A stretch of 64,000 bases of DNA from ZC4RG30 sp046047615 (lineage in GTDB: Bacteria; Pseudomonadota; Gammaproteobacteria; Steroidobacterales; Steroidobacteraceae): positions 1-64,000 of the forward strand of contig JBJOHO010000006.1 of NCBI GenBank assembly GCA_046047615.1. The letters are read 5' to 3'. The notes below the pieces were generated by a model. It worked only from the letters and a program-made list of their open reading frames with translations. It searched no databases and was not told the origin of the DNA. Within the stretch, counting starts at the first letter, position 1; the number at the start of each line of letters is the position of its first letter. Shown here piece after piece: positions 61,410 to 64,000 of the stretch. Position numbers and translations under genes: made by a program.

Positions 61410-64000
61410 AAACGCCGCAGCTGCGCATAGAGCCGCGGGTGGCGGGCCTCGAGCAGTCGTGGGAGGCCGATGAAGGCCTCGGTGCAGACGGCGAAGAATT
61501 CCACCGGATCCTCGCTGCCGTAGGGGTCGACGACGGTGTCCTCGCCGGCGTCGACCGCAGCGCACAAGGCCGCGTATTCGGCCTCGAAGACATCATGCCA
61601 CGGCGAATCCGCGCCACCCTCGCGGCGTGACAGCTCGCCGCCGAGTTCGTGGTCCAGAAGGTGCGCGAACTCGTGCACGACCACGTTGTAGCCGTCGTCA
61701 TGCAGCAGCCCGTCCTCGATGTCCGTCCACGAGAGCAGGATGCGGCTGGTGTCGACGGTCTGGCCCGACAGCACGTCGTCGCCCTCGGTCACCACGCCGG
61801 CCTCGTCCTCGAAATGCTGTCGCACGACGAAGGCATCCGGGTAGACCAGCACGGCTCGCAGGCCGGCATAAGGCGCCAGGCCACGGTGGGACACCAGCAG
61901 GCAGGCCTGAAAGCCGATCAGCCAGCGCATCTCTTCGGTGACCACGAGGCCGTTGCAGCCCTCGAAGCGCATGCGCTGCTGCCACTGTGCGGCCAGCGCC
62001 GCCGTGCGCAGCGCCAGGGCAGGGGGCAGGCGGGACCATAGCGGCAGGCGGGAACGGAGCAACACCCGTGCAGCCTCCGCCGCGGGCGGCAACCGTTGCA
62101 GTGCGGCGCGCTGGCGCAGGGTTCGCACAAGCCCCTTGATGCCCTCCTGCCACGCCGCTGCCGTGGTTGGTCGGTCGCCGGCGGGCGGCGCGAAGCGCAG
62201 CTGCAGATAGCCGTCCACGGCAGCCTGCAGCGGCTCGCGCAGGTCCGGCCAGTACCCGGCGGCGCTGGCGCCGAGGGCCAGCGGGCCCTGGTGGCCGTCG
62301 GCCGCCGTGACGCCGCTGGCCAGCAATGCCCCCCGCAGCTGCTGCCACGCGGCGGCCACAGGATCCGTCGCTGCCGGCGGCGGGACAGGGCCTTCCCGCC
62401 GCAGCTGCCACAGCAGCCAGCCGAGCCAGCCCAATCCGGCAATGCCGAGTCCTGCCACGAGCGGGCGATGGTCCGGACGTTGGAACCCCAGCGCCCGCAG
62501 CCACGCCAGCTGGTCGGCCAGCCGCAGTCCCATGGCCTGCTGCCGCCACCACTGGTTGCCCGCATCCCAGGCGTTCCAGAGGGATCGCAGGGCCGGATCG
62601 CTGTACCACCAGCCTTGCATGCCGCCGACGGCTGGCAACAACTCGCGCGCGGCCCGCTGCAAACGGTCCGGCTGCACCATCGCCGTGGGGTCGACGCGCT
62701 GCCAGCCCCGGCCCTCGAGCCAGACCTCGACCCAGGCATGCGCGTCCGATTGCCGCACCACCAGATAGCCACCGGTGTCGTTCCAGTCGCCGCCCTGGTA
62801 GCCGGTGACGACCCGGGCCGGCACGCCGCCGGCCCGCATCAACACGGTGAAGGCCGAGGCGAAGTGTCCACAGAAGCCTTCACGCGTGCTGAAGAGCAGA
62901 TCGTCCACGGCGTCGCGGCCGAGCGTTTCGGGCGCCAACGTGTAGCGCAGGCCGCTGTCGCGGAAGTGCAGCAGCACGCGACGGACGAAGTCCTGGTCAC
63001 TGCTGCTGTCGGCGCGGAGGGCGCGTGCCAGCGCCATGCTCCGCGGGTTGCGGTCCGCAGGCAGGCGCAGGTCGAGGAAGCGCAGCCACCGCGGCAATTC
63101 GGCAGGCCACTGCACTGCCGGGTGCGAAGCGACCGTGTAGCTCAAGGCCTGGGTCACTGGCCGACGTGCCAGCAACTGCTGGTCCCAGGTCAGCCGTACG
63201 TCAGCCTGGGGGCTGGACACGATGGTCTCGAGCGCGAACCACCACGGTTGCTGCGTGGGCTCCAGCGTGATCATCTGCGTGATGGGCGTGCCGGCCGGCC
63301 GCGGCACCATGGGTTCCTGCACCTGCAGCGGACGCTGCCGCCAGGTGGTGCCATCAAAATCGTGCAGTACCGGCCCCCGCCAGTAGCGGTCTGCGGGTCC
63401 CGGTGCGGGCCCCTCGAAGCGGACGCGGAAGGCCACCTCCTCGGACAGGTACAGCGCCGCGATGCTGCCGGGTGACATCTCGCTGCCCAGGCCGGTGGTG
63501 GCTGAGTTGTCGGCGGGCAAGGTCCACAGCGATGCCGGGATCCGCGGGAACAGGAGGAAGGCCGCCAGTGCCAGCGGCAAGCCCAGCAGCAGGGTGCGGC
63601 CCGAGCGTCGCAAGGCCGCCTGCCAGGCCAGCGGCGGCGCTCCGGCGGGCGTGGCCCGGACGGCAAAGGCGGCCAGCAGCAGCCACAGCGCTGCGGCGCA
63701 GAGCGGCAGACGCCACAGGTCCTGGCGGTCCAGACAGGCGGCAAGGACCAGCACCAGCGCGACGCCCAGCAGCACCGCGATATCGCGCGGTGTGCGGGTT
63801 TCCAGCAGTTTCATCGCTGCCATGCAGGCCAGCAGGGCCGTGCCGGCGGACAGCCCGTTGACCGTGCGGAAGGCCAGCAGCACGACCAGCACCAGGAGGA
63901 TGGTGAGCCCAAGCCGTACCAGGCGGGGCAGCTCGGTGCCCGGCCAGCGCCAGCGCCACAGCAATGCCAGCCCGAGTGCCACGCTGCACCACCAGGGCAG
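61349..64000 (-). CDS. Transglutaminase-like membrane protein (TgpA/DUF3488 type) fused to MtfA-like zinc peptidase (5' end outside window)
   Basis: The frame is open from the right edge to the stop at 61349 (883 codons), so the start is missing. Order: several membrane segments (DUF3488), then a periplasmic transglutaminase core with Cys in TREGFCGHFASAF, His in QSDAHAWVEVWL and Asp near RVDPTAM. One more membrane helix follows (VAGLGIAGLGWLGWLLWQL), then a DUF4129-like tail. The last 270 residues are an MtfA-type peptidase: RMRFEGCNGLVVTEEMRWLI, VVVHEFAHLLDH with the HExxH zinc site, and EFFAVCTEAFIG. TgpA proteins normally end after DUF4129. Topology puts the MtfA part in the cytoplasm, its usual location. 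A frameshift-free fusion is seen directly; its purpose is unknown. Confidence 0.9.
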   Translation of the reverse strand: MPWWCSVALGLALLWRWRWPGTELPRLVRLGLTILLVLVVLLAFRTVNGLSAGTALLACMAAMKLLETRTPRDIAVLLGVALVLVLAACLDRQDLWRLPLCAAALWLLLAAFAVRATPAGAPPLAWQAALRRSGRTLLLGLPLALAAFLLFPRIPASLWTLPADNSATTGLGSEMSPGSIAALYLSEEVAFRVRFEGPAPGPADRYWRGPVLHDFDGTTWRQRPLQVQEPMVPRPAGTPITQMITLEPTQQPWWFALETIVSSPQADVRLTWDQQLLARRPVTQALSYTVASHPAVQWPAELPRWLRFLDLRLPADRNPRSMALARALRADSSSDQDFVRRVLLHFRDSGLRYTLAPETLGRDAVDDLLFSTREGFCGHFASAFTVLMRAGGVPARVVTGYQGGDWNDTGGYLVVRQSDAHAWVEVWLEGRGWQRVDPTAMVQPDRLQRAARELLPAVGGMQGWWYSDPALRSLWNAWDAGNQWWRQQAMGLRLADQLAWLRALGFQRPDHRPLVAGLGIAGLGWLGWLLWQLRREGPVPPPAATDPVAAAWQQLRGALLASGVTAADGHQGPLALGASAAGYWPDLREPLQAAVDGYLQLRFAPPAGDRPTTAAAWQEGIKGLVRTLRQRAALQRLPPAAEAARVLLRSRLPLWSRLPPALALRTAALAAQWQQRMRFEGCNGLVVTEEMRWLIGFQACLLVSHRGLAPYAGLRAVLVYPDAFVVRQHFEDEAGVVTEGDDVLSGQTVDTSRILLSWTDIEDGLLHDDGYNVVVHEFAHLLDHELGGELSRREGGADSPWHDVFEAEYAALCAAVDAGEDTVVDPYGSEDPVEFFAVCTEAFIGLPRLLEARHPRLYAQLRRFYGLDPARWSPGPADDAPAP

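Overview
This is a very gene-dense, high-GC bacterial chromosome segment. It holds about 54 protein genes on both strands, many overlapping by 1-4 bases, and no gap between genes exceeds about 172 bp. I see no rRNA, tRNA, CRISPR array, insertion sequence or integrase. The gene content (RNase T, PyrC, Grx4-type glutaredoxin, Hda, RF3, ApbC-Dcd, PilT/PilU ATPases, LpxL-like acyltransferase, TonB receptor, a PEP-CTERM protein) points to a gammaproteobacterium. The mix of P450s, AraC and TonB genes with housekeeping genes suggests the Xanthomonadales/Nevskiales/Steroidobacterales neighbourhood. That placement is inference, because no marker RNA lies in the window.

Left part (1-17.0 kb) is accessory or metabolic. 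It begins with a VIT-VWA protein (cut by the left edge) behind a MerR regulator, whose promoter has a 19-bp palindrome in its spacer and appears to make a leaderless mRNA. Next come a cytochrome P450 divergent from an AraC regulator, then a TonB-dependent receptor followed by a Tat-exported, PvdN-like PLP enzyme. A DUF3237 protein and an aldehyde dehydrogenase/cation-efflux pair follow. From 11.6 to 17.0 kb lies a lipid-oriented group: LpxL-like acyltransferase, an AMP-ligase fused to an acyl carrier domain and coupled to a second P450, a DUF374 acyltransferase and a GtrA-like protein.

Centre (17.1-25.3 kb): a GAF/PAS/GGDEF/EAL signalling protein, nadC, a PuuD-like membrane protein, a BON lipoprotein with a leaderless-type promoter, grxD, and rnt-pyrC-pepA.

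25.4-38.6 kb is the most interesting part. A pyruvate dehydrogenase operon (aceE-aceF-lpdA, three lipoyl domains in total) is followed by a tight six-gene operon. It encodes a split dikinase arranged like the phenylphosphate synthase subunits (a substrate/phospho-histidine subunit plus an ATP-grasp subunit). A three-subunit biotin-dependent carboxylase follows, whose carboxyltransferase has lost several pyruvate-site signatures, and then a HAD phosphatase. The operon reads like a phosphorylation-plus-carboxylation pathway with an unknown substrate.

Right part (38.7-64 kb) is mainly housekeeping: nth, metG, two PilT/PilU ATPases behind a HEAT-repeat Ser/Thr kinase, apbC-dcd, a PEP-CTERM protein, and purM-purN-DUF3108. 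It continues with a CDP-alcohol phosphatidyltransferase and hda, proS-transglycosylase-wrbA, pssA-udg-rimI-prfC and a UMF1-type MFS transporter. The right edge cuts a transglutaminase-like membrane protein fused to an MtfA-type zinc peptidase.
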